Assembly (NCBI GenBank): GCA_013178225.1
Contig: JABLXE010000011.1
Span: forward strand, 1-64,000
DNA from: Methanotrichaceae archaeon
GTDB taxonomy: Archaea > Halobacteriota > Methanosarcinia > Methanotrichales > Methanotrichaceae
Length of the DNA stretch: 64,000 nucleotides
Direction: 5' to 3'
Part shown: positions 50,238 to 58,535 of the stretch, piece by piece
Numbering within the stretch: the stretch's first letter is position 1
How the letters are laid out: the number at the start of each line of letters is the position of its first letter
The notes under the pieces: model-generated
What the model was told of the DNA's origin: nothing
Database searches by the model: none
Seen by the model: only the letters and a program-made list of their open reading frames with translations
Position numbers and translations under genes: made by a program

Positions 50238-51092
50238 TCAGATTAAGCCTTCCAGAACCTCCTTGATCCTGGAGTCTCTGTCCACATCCCGGATCTCGAA
50301 GCCCGGAAATGTCCGGTCGAACGTCGGTGCATCCACCTGATAGAACTTGCCCAGAGGTATGCGAGCTTCGTGGTCGTCGTAATTCCAGGATCTGGCGATC
50401 TTCAAGGCCTCATCGAAGCTGCTGGTGTCATTGTCCTTGACCTCGTAGGTCCGCTGGTTGTAGGACTCGTAGAGGTTGAAGAAGGTCACGCACACCTGCA
50501 GCACGTCCACGAAGGAGAAGCCCTGGTGAAGTATGGCCTCCTTGAAGAGCTTCTGCAATAGATCTATTCCGTGGGTGTAGCCCCGGGCGATGTAGGTGGC
50601 ACCACTGGCCAGCATAAGCTCCGGAGGGTTCATGGGAAGCTCCTCGGTCCCGAGCGGCGTCGATTTGCCTTTGAAGCCCGGCGGCGAGGTGGGCGTGAAC
50701 TGCCCGGTAGTCAGCCCGTAGACCCGGTTGTCGTGCAGTATCAGGGTGACGTCGATGTTCCTCTTGGCCGCGAAGATCAGGTGGTCAAGCCCCTCGGCCA
50801 GGGAGTCGCCATCTCCGGAAAAGCAAATGACCTTGAGGTCGGGGTTGGCAAGCTTGATTCCCGTGGCCACAGGCAGAGTCCGGCCGTGGATTGAATAGAA
50901 GCTGTTCACGTTCAGATAGTCCACGATCTTGGCGTGACAGCCGATTCCGGAGACCAGCACCACGTCCTCCACCGGATAGCCCTCCTGGTCCAGCTGGGCC
51001 AGTACCGACCTGATGGCGCTGAGGATGGAGAAGTTGCCGCAGCCCGGACACCAGGTGTTGGTGGCATAGGATGCGAGGTCTTTCGGGTTCAT
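50238..51092 (-). CDS. 2-oxoacid:ferredoxin oxidoreductase, beta subunit
   Basis: A 284-residue thiamine-pyrophosphate subunit. Motifs are WCPGCGNFSILSAI for the Fe-S cluster region and CFSGDGDSLAEGLDHLIFAA for the TPP/Mg site. It starts MNPKDLASYAT (ATG at 51092), whose first bases overlap the stop of the alpha subunit (ATGA); the longer upstream frame is an artefact of that overlap. Together with the fused gamma-alpha subunit it oxidises a 2-oxoacid such as 2-oxoglutarate or a branched-chain keto acid, giving acyl-CoA and reduced ferredoxin. The substrate is not decided by sequence. Confidence 0.93.
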   Translation of the reverse strand: MNPKDLASYATNTWCPGCGNFSILSAIRSVLAQLDQEGYPVEDVVLVSGIGCHAKIVDYLNVNSFYSIHGRTLPVATGIKLANPDLKVICFSGDGDSLAEGLDHLIFAAKRNIDVTLILHDNRVYGLTTGQFTPTSPPGFKGKSTPLGTEELPMNPPELMLASGATYIARGYTHGIDLLQKLFKEAILHQGFSFVDVLQVCVTFFNLYESYNQRTYEVKDNDTSSFDEALKIARSWNYDDHEARIPLGKFYQVDAPTFDRTFPGFEIRDVDRDSRIKEVLEGLI

Positions 51093-52750
51093 TGTTCCAC
51101 CTCTGTTAGCCTGGACTCTAAGTCCTCGACTGAAAACGGTCTGCCGTCGTACTTCAGTATCAGCTCGTCTGCCGGAAAGCCGTAAAATCCGCACAGCTTG
51201 GCCAGCTGGCCGGTCGAGTTGCACTCCACAGCTATCACCTTCTCCACTCCCTCCAGGGCCTCGCTCAGGCGGTCCGCCGGAAACGGAGAGAGCACCAGGA
51301 CCTGGATCACTTTCAGCCCCATCTTGAGGCCTATCTCCTCGCACACTCCCTTGTTCGAGCCCCAGCACAGCAGAGCGGTCTTGCCCCTTCCCTTGACCTT
51401 CACCGTCTCGTAGTTCTCCAACTCTCTAGCCAGGGACTGTCCTTTGAGCAGCCGCTTGTCGCTCATCTCCGTGGCCACCTGCGGGTCCTCAGAGGTTACC
51501 CCGTGCTGGTCATGAGTGTAGCTGTCGACCTTTATGGCCTGTCCTTTTTGAGGGGGAAAGGCCAGCGGTGAGACGCCGCTATCCGTTTGACGGTAGCGAT
51601 CGTACTTCCCCTGTCCGTCCCAGCGGGCGAAATCTTCTTCGGACAGGTCTCCGGCCGCCTTTAGATCGAAGCTGTACAGACCTTCGGACACCGACTTGTC
51701 GATCAGGACGAAGGAAGGGACCTGGTACTTCCAGGCCAGGTTGAGCGCCACTCCAGACCAGTAGTAGGACTCCTCGGCGTCTCCCGGAGAGACCACGAAC
51801 CTGGGAAACTCTCCCTGTCCGGCGTTGAGGATGAAGTGCAGGTCTCCCTGGGCGGTATAGGTGGGAATTCCGGTGGAAGGTCCGGCCCTCTGGGACATCA
51901 GTATGGCCACCGGCATCTCGGCCATTCCGCTCATGCTCAGGCCCTCGCACATCAGGCAAAACCCGCCTCCCGATGTTCCTATTGCTGTCTTCTGACCGGC
52001 ATAGGCGAACCCCTGGGCCATGAGCATCACCGCGATCTCGTTCTCGGGATGAACCACCTTGAGACCGAAGCCGGGGGCCTGGTCGGCCAGGAAGTGAAGC
52101 GTGCTGGAGGAAGGTGTCATGGGATAAGCCACATAGGCCTTGAGCCCGGCCTTGAGAAATCCCAGGCCCACCGCCTGGTTGCCGGTGAGCAGCGGAAGGA
52201 CGGGATTGAGGGCGCGGTCCACCCGGCAGAACTCCACCGCCGAGTCGTAGCCCCGGCGCGCCACTTTCAGGTTTTGTTCCAGCTTCTTGGGGATGTGCTT
52301 CTTCAGCACCGATTCCAGGGTCTGCCAGTCTATTCCCACCACCCGGCAGAACCCTCCCAGGATGCAGGTGTTGCGCATTATCTTGGGGGCATCCTCTTGC
52401 TTCAGGATATCCGAGACGGGAAGCCCGCAGCCCTTCTGCTCCAGACCGGCGGCCTTGACCTGGTCGGAGTCATAAATTACAAAGGAGCTATCTTTGAGCC
52501 TCTTTTCGTGCTTCTCTATCGTCTCCTGGTTCAGGGCGATTAAGACATCGATAGCATCGGTGTGCGTGCTCACCCGGCCTTTAGCGGCCCTGACTATGGA
52601 GAAGTTGTGCCCTCCCCGGATGAGAGAAGGGTAATCGTAGTACATGTAGATGCAGTAGCCCAGCCGGCTAAAAAGCCGGCCCAGGGTCAGTCCCGCCTCA
52701 TTGATGCCGTCTCCGGCAATCCCGCCAATCAGGGTTGAAAATTCGTCCAT
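51089..52750 (-). CDS. 2-oxoacid:ferredoxin oxidoreductase, fused gamma-alpha subunit
   Basis: A 553-residue subunit. Residues 1-175 correspond to the gamma domain (GGIAGDGINEAGLTLGRLFS, then ILGGFCRVVGI). Residues about 190-553 are the alpha domain, with GNQAVGLGFLKAGLKAYVAY and YPMTPSSSTLHFLADQA. The fusion order gamma-alpha is typical of the KorA class in archaea. It is the first gene of the two-gene operon. A TATA-like TTTTTATAACTG lies on the minus strand near 52846-52857. No separate delta ferredoxin subunit is found. Confidence 0.93.
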   Translation of the reverse strand: MDEFSTLIGGIAGDGINEAGLTLGRLFSRLGYCIYMYYDYPSLIRGGHNFSIVRAAKGRVSTHTDAIDVLIALNQETIEKHEKRLKDSSFVIYDSDQVKAAGLEQKGCGLPVSDILKQEDAPKIMRNTCILGGFCRVVGIDWQTLESVLKKHIPKKLEQNLKVARRGYDSAVEFCRVDRALNPVLPLLTGNQAVGLGFLKAGLKAYVAYPMTPSSSTLHFLADQAPGFGLKVVHPENEIAVMLMAQGFAYAGQKTAIGTSGGGFCLMCEGLSMSGMAEMPVAILMSQRAGPSTGIPTYTAQGDLHFILNAGQGEFPRFVVSPGDAEESYYWSGVALNLAWKYQVPSFVLIDKSVSEGLYSFDLKAAGDLSEEDFARWDGQGKYDRYRQTDSGVSPLAFPPQKGQAIKVDSYTHDQHGVTSEDPQVATEMSDKRLLKGQSLARELENYETVKVKGRGKTALLCWGSNKGVCEEIGLKMGLKVIQVLVLSPFPADRLSEALEGVEKVIAVECNSTGQLAKLCGFYGFPADELILKYDGRPFSVEDLESRLTEVEQ

Positions 52751-53008
52751 CTCGGTCCTCCCAGCTAGGTCTCTTGCCGGGCAGCAATCCCCAATCCACC
52801 GGCCGCAGCCCGATTGTTGTTATTGTCTTTATTGGGCACTATCAGTTATAAAAACTTCGGGTTCAAGACAGTTCAGTGTCTTCAATCTGGCGAAGATAGA
52901 AATAGCAAGAGATGACAAAGAAATTTAGGGAACTGGATTTCGGGAAGACCCTGAAATCTTTAGTCTTGCATTAAAATCTTACATTTCATTTCGAAGGAGG
53001 CTAAACTC

Positions 53009-53248
53009 ATATCGGAGATCAAGCCAGAACAGGAGCTGGACTGTGTCGGCCTGTTCTGCCCCCTGCCCATTGCCCGCACCAAGGAGGAGATCGAGATGCT
53101 GGAGGTGGGGCAGATTCTGAAGGTGGAGGCGGACGATCCGGCCGCAGAAGAGGACATCCCCCGCTGGGCCAGGCGGGCCGGACATGAGCTGGTGAAATTC
53201 GAAAAATCGGGAAACATCATGACTTTCTGGATCAAAAAGCTTCATTAG
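53009..53248 (+). CDS. TusA-like sulfurtransferase with an apparent ATA start
   Basis: A 79-residue TusA/SirA-fold protein carrying persulfide sulfur. It reads SEIKPEQELDCVGLFCPLPI, ARTKEEIEMLEVGQILKVEA and continues to FWIKKLH. The catalytic Cys is in the family CPxP motif (FCPLP). In frame, no ATG, GTG or TTG precedes this motif back to a stop at 52961. The codon ATA at 53009 stands eight bases after AAGGAGG, and the first ATG (53095) would remove the active site. It leads a cluster with DsrE, IscS-like and IscU genes, so it probably passes sulfur to Fe-S assembly. Confidence 0.78.
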   Translation: MSEIKPEQELDCVGLFCPLPIARTKEEIEMLEVGQILKVEADDPAAEEDIPRWARRAGHELVKFEKSGNIMTFWIKKLH

Positions 53249-53314
53249 ATGAATCTGAAACGGAATTGGAAACTCAGCAGGGTTTTTTGAAAAACATCAG
53301 GTTGGTTGAAAAAG

Positions 53315-53674
53315 ATGACAAGCGTACTTTACGTTCAGACCAGCGGACTGGACAGCCCGGAGAGGCTTTATGCGCCCTTCATCCTGAGCGCGACGGCCAG
53401 GGCCATGGATTTGGAGGCGGCCATATTCTTCATGATCAAGGGCCTAACGCAGATGAAGAAGGGCGAGGCCGAGAAGGTCAAGATAGGGAGCTTCCCGAGC
53501 CTGAAGGAAGTCATGGACCAGGCCCTGGCTGCAGGGGTTAAGATGTACATCTGCGAGCAGAGCACCCAGCTCCTGGGAATTCCCCGCGGCGACTTCATAC
53601 CCGAGGCCAAAATCGCCGGGGCCGGAACCCTGATTGATCTGTCCCTGGATGCCGATTCAGTGCTGACCTTCTAA
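53315..53674 (+). CDS. DsrE-family sulfur-relay protein
   Basis: A protein of about 119 residues with the DsrE/DsrF-like fold, MTSVLYVQTSGLDSPERLYA at the start and GVKMYICEQSTQLLGIPRGD with a conserved Cys near residue 80. DsrE proteins accept or donate persulfide sulfur, often with TusA. It stands between the TusA-like gene and the IscS-like gene on the same strand. A TTG at 53306 could add three residues, but the ATG at 53315 is preferred. It ends 11 bases before the next start. Confidence 0.88.
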   Translation: MTSVLYVQTSGLDSPERLYAPFILSATARAMDLEAAIFFMIKGLTQMKKGEAEKVKIGSFPSLKEVMDQALAAGVKMYICEQSTQLLGIPRGDFIPEAKIAGAGTLIDLSLDADSVLTF

Positions 53675-53685
53675 AAGAGGCCTCG

Positions 53686-54837
53686 ATGAGCATCTATCTG
53701 GACTACCAGTCGGCCTGTCCGGTGGACCCGCGGGCAGTTGAGTTTGCCGGGCGCTATTTGGCCGAGGATTTCGGAAACCCCTCCGCCCTTCACGCCACCG
53801 GCCTTGCCGCCAAAGCGGTTGTGGAGGAGGCAAGGGAAAAGGTGGCCCGGCTGATAAATGCCGAGGGTCCGTCTACAATCATCTTCACCGGCTCGGCAAC
53901 TGAAGCTAACAACCTGGCCATCCACGGGACCGCCGCCAGGAACGCCGGAGCCGGAAAGCAGCTGCTGGCCAGCGCCATTGAGCATATCTCGGTCTTAAAT
54001 CCCCTCAAGTACCTGCAGAAGACCGGCTTTTCGCTCTCTCTGGTCCCGGTGGATGCCTCCGGCCTGCTGGACCTGGAGGCCTTGAAGGGACAGGTCAGCC
54101 CGGAAACCGTCCTCACCTCTGTGCAGTATGGCAGCAGCGAGATCGGAACGGTGCAGCCGATAAAGGAGATCGCCGAGATCGTTCACTCCGGTGCCCGGTA
54201 CCTGCACGTGGATGCCACAGCCGCTGCCGGAAAGATCCCAATCGATGTGCAAAGGGATTCAATCGACCTCCTGACCATCTCCTCCAACGACCTCTACGGC
54301 CCTCAGGGCGCGGGAGCGCTCTACGTCCGTCCCGGCGTCCGGCTCCAGCCGGTGTCGTTCGGAGGCGGCCAGGAAAGAGGCCTCCGTCCGGGAACGGAGA
54401 ACCTGTTCGCCATCGCCGGCCTGGGCGAGGCCGCCAGGCTGGCCGGACAGGAGTTGGAGGCGGAAGGGTCGCGCCTGAAAGGGATGCGGGACCGGCTGAT
54501 CGGGGAGATCCTGAAGATCGAGCAGTCCCATCTGACCGGCCATCCCCAAAGGCGGCTGCCGCACCATGCCAGCTTCCGCTTCTCCCGGATTGAGGGCGAG
54601 AGCATCCTTCTCACCCTGGACGCCATGTTCGGCATCCAGGTCTCCACCGGCTCGGCCTGCTCCTCTCGCACCCTTGAGCCCTCGCACGTCCTCCTGGCCA
54701 TCGGGCTTAAGCATGAGGAGGCCCATGGATCCATGGTCATGACTCTGGGAAAGCGCAATTCCCAGGATGAGGTACCTGCCATCGTGGAGGCGGTGGAAAA
54801 GACCGTGCAGAGGCTGAGGGCTATGTCCCCGCTCTGA
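53686..54837 (+). CDS. iscS: IscS/NifS-like protein lacking the PLP lysine
   Basis: A 383-residue cysteine-desulfurase-like protein. The fold is complete: the DYQSACPVDPRAVEF start, an EHISVLNP His segment, GGGQERGLRPGTEN and the active-site Cys C325 in STGSACSSRTLEPSH. However, the PLP-binding Lys of the usual SHK motif is replaced: SSNDLYGPQG has N201-D202. The HVDATAAAG segment has also lost its usual Gln. Archaeoglobus fulgidus IscS is known to have Asp at the same place and to lack PLP. The protein may therefore act as a scaffold partner for IscU rather than as a desulfurase. Confidence 0.92.
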   Translation: MSIYLDYQSACPVDPRAVEFAGRYLAEDFGNPSALHATGLAAKAVVEEAREKVARLINAEGPSTIIFTGSATEANNLAIHGTAARNAGAGKQLLASAIEHISVLNPLKYLQKTGFSLSLVPVDASGLLDLEALKGQVSPETVLTSVQYGSSEIGTVQPIKEIAEIVHSGARYLHVDATAAAGKIPIDVQRDSIDLLTISSNDLYGPQGAGALYVRPGVRLQPVSFGGGQERGLRPGTENLFAIAGLGEAARLAGQELEAEGSRLKGMRDRLIGEILKIEQSHLTGHPQRRLPHHASFRFSRIEGESILLTLDAMFGIQVSTGSACSSRTLEPSHVLLAIGLKHEEAHGSMVMTLGKRNSQDEVPAIVEAVEKTVQRLRAMSPL

Positions 54838-54846
54838 GGAGGTTGT

Positions 54847-55302
54847 TTGGAAATGGCACAGATCGGTTACAGCAAAAAGGTGATGGAGCACTTCATGAAC
54901 CCGCACAATGTGGGCGTGATCGAGAACCCGGACGGCTACGGCCAGGTCGGAAACCCCGTCTGCGGAGATCTGATGGAGATCTTCATCACCGTGAAAGACG
55001 ACAGAATCGACGACATCAAGTTCCGGACCTTCGGCTGCGGTTCAGCCATAGCTGTCTCCAGCATGGTCACCGACATGGCAAAGGGAAGGACCCTGGACGA
55101 GGCCATGAAGATCTCCCGGAACGACGTGGCAGAAGAGCTGGGCGGTCTTCCGCCGCAGAAGCTGCACTGCTCCAACCTGGGCGCAGACGCCCTTCACGCC
55201 GCCATCAAGGACTACTGGGTCAAGATCGGAAAGATCAAGCCAGAAGAGGCCAAGCCTGAGGAAGAGGCCGCTTCCGAGGGCGAGGCTTGCGGGACTGAGT
55301 AG
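54847..55302 (+). CDS. iscU: IscU-type Fe-S cluster scaffold
   Basis: A 151-residue scaffold for Fe-S cluster assembly. The three conserved Cys ligands are in GNPVCGDLMEIF, FRTFGCGSAIAVSS and QKLHCSNLGADAL. The Asp near the first ligand (CGD) is also present. The C-terminal 20 residues are a Glu-rich tail (EEAKPEEEAASEGEACGTE) not seen in bacterial IscU, with one more Cys. The start may be TTG (54847) or ATG (54853); GAGGAGG precedes both. It follows the IscS-like gene at nine bases and is probably on the same transcript. Confidence 0.94.
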   Translation: MEMAQIGYSKKVMEHFMNPHNVGVIENPDGYGQVGNPVCGDLMEIFITVKDDRIDDIKFRTFGCGSAIAVSSMVTDMAKGRTLDEAMKISRNDVAEELGGLPPQKLHCSNLGADALHAAIKDYWVKIGKIKPEEAKPEEEAASEGEACGTE

Positions 55303-55347
55303 TACTCTTCCGGTCCCTCGGGTTCTTCATGACATACCCTGGAAGAG

Positions 55348-56148
55348 CTATCGATCATTATCCTCGTGGTCAGGTGCCTCCAGACGCTCTATTAGCCCCA
55401 CCACTATCCTGTCAAACTCCCGGGCAGCAGCCGTTCCGGCGTTCAGCATGAAGGGCCGGCCGGAGTCGCCCGAATCGCAGATCTGGGGATCGATCCCGAT
55501 TCTTCCCAGGAATGTAATTCCCAGGCGTGCTGCCGCGTCCTCTGCCCCTCCGGTCTTAAAGTCGGTCCTCTCGCCGCAACGGGGGCAGCAAAAGCCGCTC
55601 ATGTTTTCGATCAGCCCCAGAATCGGGGTGTTCATAGTTCTGGCCAGATCCACAGCCTTCTCCGCATCCAAGAGCGCCACATCGTAGGGAGTGGTGACGA
55701 TTATCACCCCGTCGGGATGCAGGAGCTGGGAGATTGTGATCGGCTCGTCGCTGGTTCCCGGCGGCAGGTCGACGATTGCGTAGTCGAGTTCTTCCCAGTC
55801 GATATCGCCGGTCAGCTTTTGCAGCATCTGGATCTTGACCGGCCCTTTCCACATCACCGGGCTGTCCCGGCCGATCAGGAAGGCCATGGAGGCCACCTCG
55901 ATCCCCTGTCCCGGACCTACCTGGAGGAAGGCCGGCCGGATGGTGCCGTCCTCCTGAGGCGAAAATATCTCCTCTTCCAGCCGCAGCATCCGGGGCACAT
56001 TGGGGCCGGTGATGTCGGCATCCAGCAGGCCCACTTTCCGGCCGTACATGGCCAGTCCGAGAGCCAGGTTGACGGCCACCGTGGTCTTGCCCACCCCGCC
56101 CTTGCCGCTCACGACCATTATCCGGTGTCTGGCGTCCTTGAGTTTCAT
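55348..56148 (-). CDS. Mrp/NBP35-type Fe-S carrier ATPase
   Basis: A 266-residue P-loop ATPase of the Mrp/ApbC group that carries Fe-S clusters to target enzymes. The deviant Walker A motif is VSGKGGVGKTT at residues about 13-23. Walker B is AIVDLPPGTSDEP, and a CCPRC pair (SGFCCPRCGERTDF) provides cluster ligands between subunits. It is convergent with the IscU gene with only 45 bases between, adding to the Fe-S theme of this region. Confidence 0.92.
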   Translation of the reverse strand: MKLKDARHRIMVVSGKGGVGKTTVAVNLALGLAMYGRKVGLLDADITGPNVPRMLRLEEEIFSPQEDGTIRPAFLQVGPGQGIEVASMAFLIGRDSPVMWKGPVKIQMLQKLTGDIDWEELDYAIVDLPPGTSDEPITISQLLHPDGVIIVTTPYDVALLDAEKAVDLARTMNTPILGLIENMSGFCCPRCGERTDFKTGGAEDAAARLGITFLGRIGIDPQICDSGDSGRPFMLNAGTAAAREFDRIVVGLIERLEAPDHEDNDR

Positions 56149-56235
56149 CTTTTACCGCTTCAGGCTCTCTTCCTGGTAAATCCTTTCCCTGCGATTTCCT
56201 AAATAATTTATATCATTGCGGCACAGATAAGCTCT

Positions 56236-56943
56236 ATGGAAAATCGGTTGGTCTACAGCCCTTTTAGACTCCTATTCATATTCATTTTGCTGGTTCTGCT
56301 CTTCGTGGTGGTGGGCCTGCTCTTCCTCAACCTGGCCCGAACCGCCTTTACCAGAATCGGCTTTTCCTGGGAGGATGCCCTCCTGGTCTTGCTGCTCTCT
56401 CTCCTGGGAAGCGGCATCAACATTCCAGTCAAGAAGCTGGAATGCAGCACTCCAGTGGTCCGTGACGGATACGTGCGGGCCTTTGGAGTTACCTACCGGG
56501 TTCCGGTGGTCGAAAACCTGGATTGCGGAACCATGCTGGCCGTAAACGTAGGCGGCGCCATCATCCCGGCCATAATCAGCCTGGCCCTGCTGATCCGCTA
56601 TCCCGATGCGCTGATGTACGCCCTGGCAGCGGTGGCCTTTGTGGCCCTGGTGGTAAACCGGGTGGCCCGGCCGGTAAAGGGCCTGGGAATCGTAACTCCG
56701 GCCCTCTTGCCTCCGCTGGTGGCCGCCCTTTCGGCCATGGTCCTGACCTACGCTCTGGGCTCACCCCAGGAGTACATCTTCGTGCTGGCCTACGTGGGCG
56801 GCACTCTGGGAACGCTGCTTGGTGCGGACATTCTGAACCTGAACCGCATTCGCGACCTGGGAGCGCCGGTGGCCAGCATCGGCGGGGCCGGGACCTTCGA
56901 TGGAGTCTTCCTGACCGGACTAATCGCCGTCTTGCTGGTTTGA
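56236..56943 (+). CDS. DUF1614 family membrane protein
   Basis: A 235-residue integral membrane protein with about six transmembrane segments (first at residues about 12-33). Features typical of DUF1614 are LGSGINIPVKKLECST and LAVNVGGAIIPAIISLALLI near the middle, and ADILNLNRIRDLGAPVASIG followed by GAGTFDGVFLTG near the end. The last region is conserved across archaea and bacteria. Function is unknown. It is divergent from the Mrp gene and followed by the UbiD gene after 115 bases. Confidence 0.85.
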   Translation: MENRLVYSPFRLLFIFILLVLLFVVVGLLFLNLARTAFTRIGFSWEDALLVLLLSLLGSGINIPVKKLECSTPVVRDGYVRAFGVTYRVPVVENLDCGTMLAVNVGGAIIPAIISLALLIRYPDALMYALAAVAFVALVVNRVARPVKGLGIVTPALLPPLVAALSAMVLTYALGSPQEYIFVLAYVGGTLGTLLGADILNLNRIRDLGAPVASIGGAGTFDGVFLTGLIAVLLV

Positions 56944-57058
56944 AGAGCTGCTGGTCTGATGCCCCGGATCCCGGATGCCAGGACTTGCCGGCCCGGCAGC
57001 AGGGTGGGCATGATCGGGGGAAAAACAGCTATAAGTTGACAGGGGAATAGTTTTCCTC

Positions 57059-58330
57059 ATGAGCTTTCGGGGCTTCATTGAAGGCTTGCGAGACGGCGGC
57101 CTGATCGAAGAGATAGCTGAGCCCGTCTCGGCAAACCTCGAGGCCGCAGCCAGGGGCTGGGGCAGAGGGCCGATCTTCTTCCGAAACATCGACGGACACC
57201 AGTGTGCTATGAACCTGCTGGGCACCAGGGAGATGCTGGGAAGAGCCCTGGGCGTGGCCGTCCCGCAGATGGTTCAACACTTGAGCGGCCTGGAGTATCA
57301 GGGCCGGGTGCGGGAGGTTGACTCCTCTCCTTTTCAGGAGGTGGTCTCAGAGCCCGACCTGTCCAGACTTCCGGTCCTGACTCACTTTGAGGGAGACGGC
57401 GGCCCCTACATCACTTCGGCGGTGGTGGTCTCCGAGCTTTCCGGGCACCTCAACGCCTGCGTTCACCGGCTGATGGTTCTGGACAAGGACCGCCTGGCCG
57501 CCAGGCTGGTTCCGGGAAGGCACACTCACCAGCTCTATCAGGCGGCACTGGCCGAAGGCCGGGAGCTTCCTGTGGCAATCGCCATCGGGGTTGATCCGCT
57601 GGTGCTGATCGCCGCCAGCACCAGGGTCCCTCCACAAAAGGAGTTCGAATACGCCAGCGCCCTTCGGAAAACGCCGGTGGAGCTGGTACGGCTGGACAAC
57701 GGAGTTCCCGTCCCTCACGCCGAGATCGTCTTGGAGGGCTACCTGACCGCTGAGCGGGCGCGGGAGGGTCCCTTCGTGGACATCACCGGCACCAGAGATC
57801 TGGTGAGAGAGGAGCCGGTAATCCGGCTGACCAGGATGATGACCCGGGAAAGACCCATCTATCACGGCCTGATTCCGGCCGGCGGCGAGCACAAGATGCT
57901 GATGGGCCTCCCCTACGAGCCGCTGATGTTCAGGGAAGTATCCAAGGTGGCGAAGGTGAGGGACGTGATCCTCACCGAAGGCGGATGCAACTATTTTCAT
58001 GCTGTGGTCCAGATCGAGAAGACGGGAGAAGAGGACCCGCTGCGGGCAATCGAGGCCGCGTTCCGGGCTCACGGCTCTCTGAAACACGTTCTGGTGGTGG
58101 ACACAGATATCGATATCTACGACCCGAAAGACCTGGAATACGCCATAGCCACCCGCATGCGTGCAGATGAGGACGTGGTCATGTACCCCAACGTGCGCGG
58201 GAGCACCCTTGATCCCAGGAGTGTGGAGGGGATGACCACGAAGGCGGGGGTGAACGCCACAGCCCGGCTGGACCGGCGGTGGAAGTTTTCCCGGGTCACG
58301 CCCACCGGATCGGGAAAGGGCGGAAGATAA
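57059..58330 (+). CDS. UbiD family decarboxylase
   Basis: A 423-residue prenyl-FMN-dependent decarboxylase. Conserved parts include TRVPPQKEFEYASALRKTPV with the catalytic Glu-Arg region, VPVPHAEIVLEGYL, and the metal-binding VVDTDIDIYDPKDLEYAIAT. In archaea with the modified mevalonate pathway, a UbiD homolog decarboxylates trans-anhydromevalonate phosphate to isopentenyl phosphate for lipid synthesis. That is the likely role here, but a different aromatic substrate cannot be ruled out. A UbiX-like flavin prenyltransferase gene is not in the window. Confidence 0.9.
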   Translation: MSFRGFIEGLRDGGLIEEIAEPVSANLEAAARGWGRGPIFFRNIDGHQCAMNLLGTREMLGRALGVAVPQMVQHLSGLEYQGRVREVDSSPFQEVVSEPDLSRLPVLTHFEGDGGPYITSAVVVSELSGHLNACVHRLMVLDKDRLAARLVPGRHTHQLYQAALAEGRELPVAIAIGVDPLVLIAASTRVPPQKEFEYASALRKTPVELVRLDNGVPVPHAEIVLEGYLTAERAREGPFVDITGTRDLVREEPVIRLTRMMTRERPIYHGLIPAGGEHKMLMGLPYEPLMFREVSKVAKVRDVILTEGGCNYFHAVVQIEKTGEEDPLRAIEAAFRAHGSLKHVLVVDTDIDIYDPKDLEYAIATRMRADEDVVMYPNVRGSTLDPRSVEGMTTKAGVNATARLDRRWKFSRVTPTGSGKGGR

Positions 58331-58439
58331 TCGAGGCGATCCGGATTCGGATCGAAAGCCTTGCCGGCATGAAAGATGGGCGGAAGAGCTATTCTGGCCG
58401 GGGCTCTTCTCACTCTCGCCTCAATTACATCCGCCGGCT

Positions 58440-58535
58440 CTAGATCTCGAGATAAAGCCTGATGCTGTAGATGGCGGTCACTCCCAGTATGATCGAGGCC
58501 ATGAGCGCGGAAATCTGCAGCAGTAGTTCGTTCAT
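58440..58535 (-). CDS. 31-residue membrane microprotein coupled to ftsZ
   Basis: A 31-residue frame, [20 protein letters not shown] then [11 protein letters not shown]. Its ATG overlaps the stop codon of ftsZ by ATGA (58532-58535), so ribosomes ending ftsZ can restart here. Residues 8-27 form a clear single transmembrane helix with a charged Glu near each end. No family is recognised. Coupling to ftsZ suggests a membrane partner for the division protein, which itself has no membrane anchor. This is an inference; the frame is short and could be accidental. Confidence 0.55.
   Translation of the reverse strand: MNELLLQISALMASIILGVTAIYSIRLYLEI

Noticed and set aside
51836-52543. 235-codon plus-strand frame inside the gamma-alpha oxidoreductase gene
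   Set aside because: It is opposite a recognised enzyme gene and has no ribosome site or motifs.
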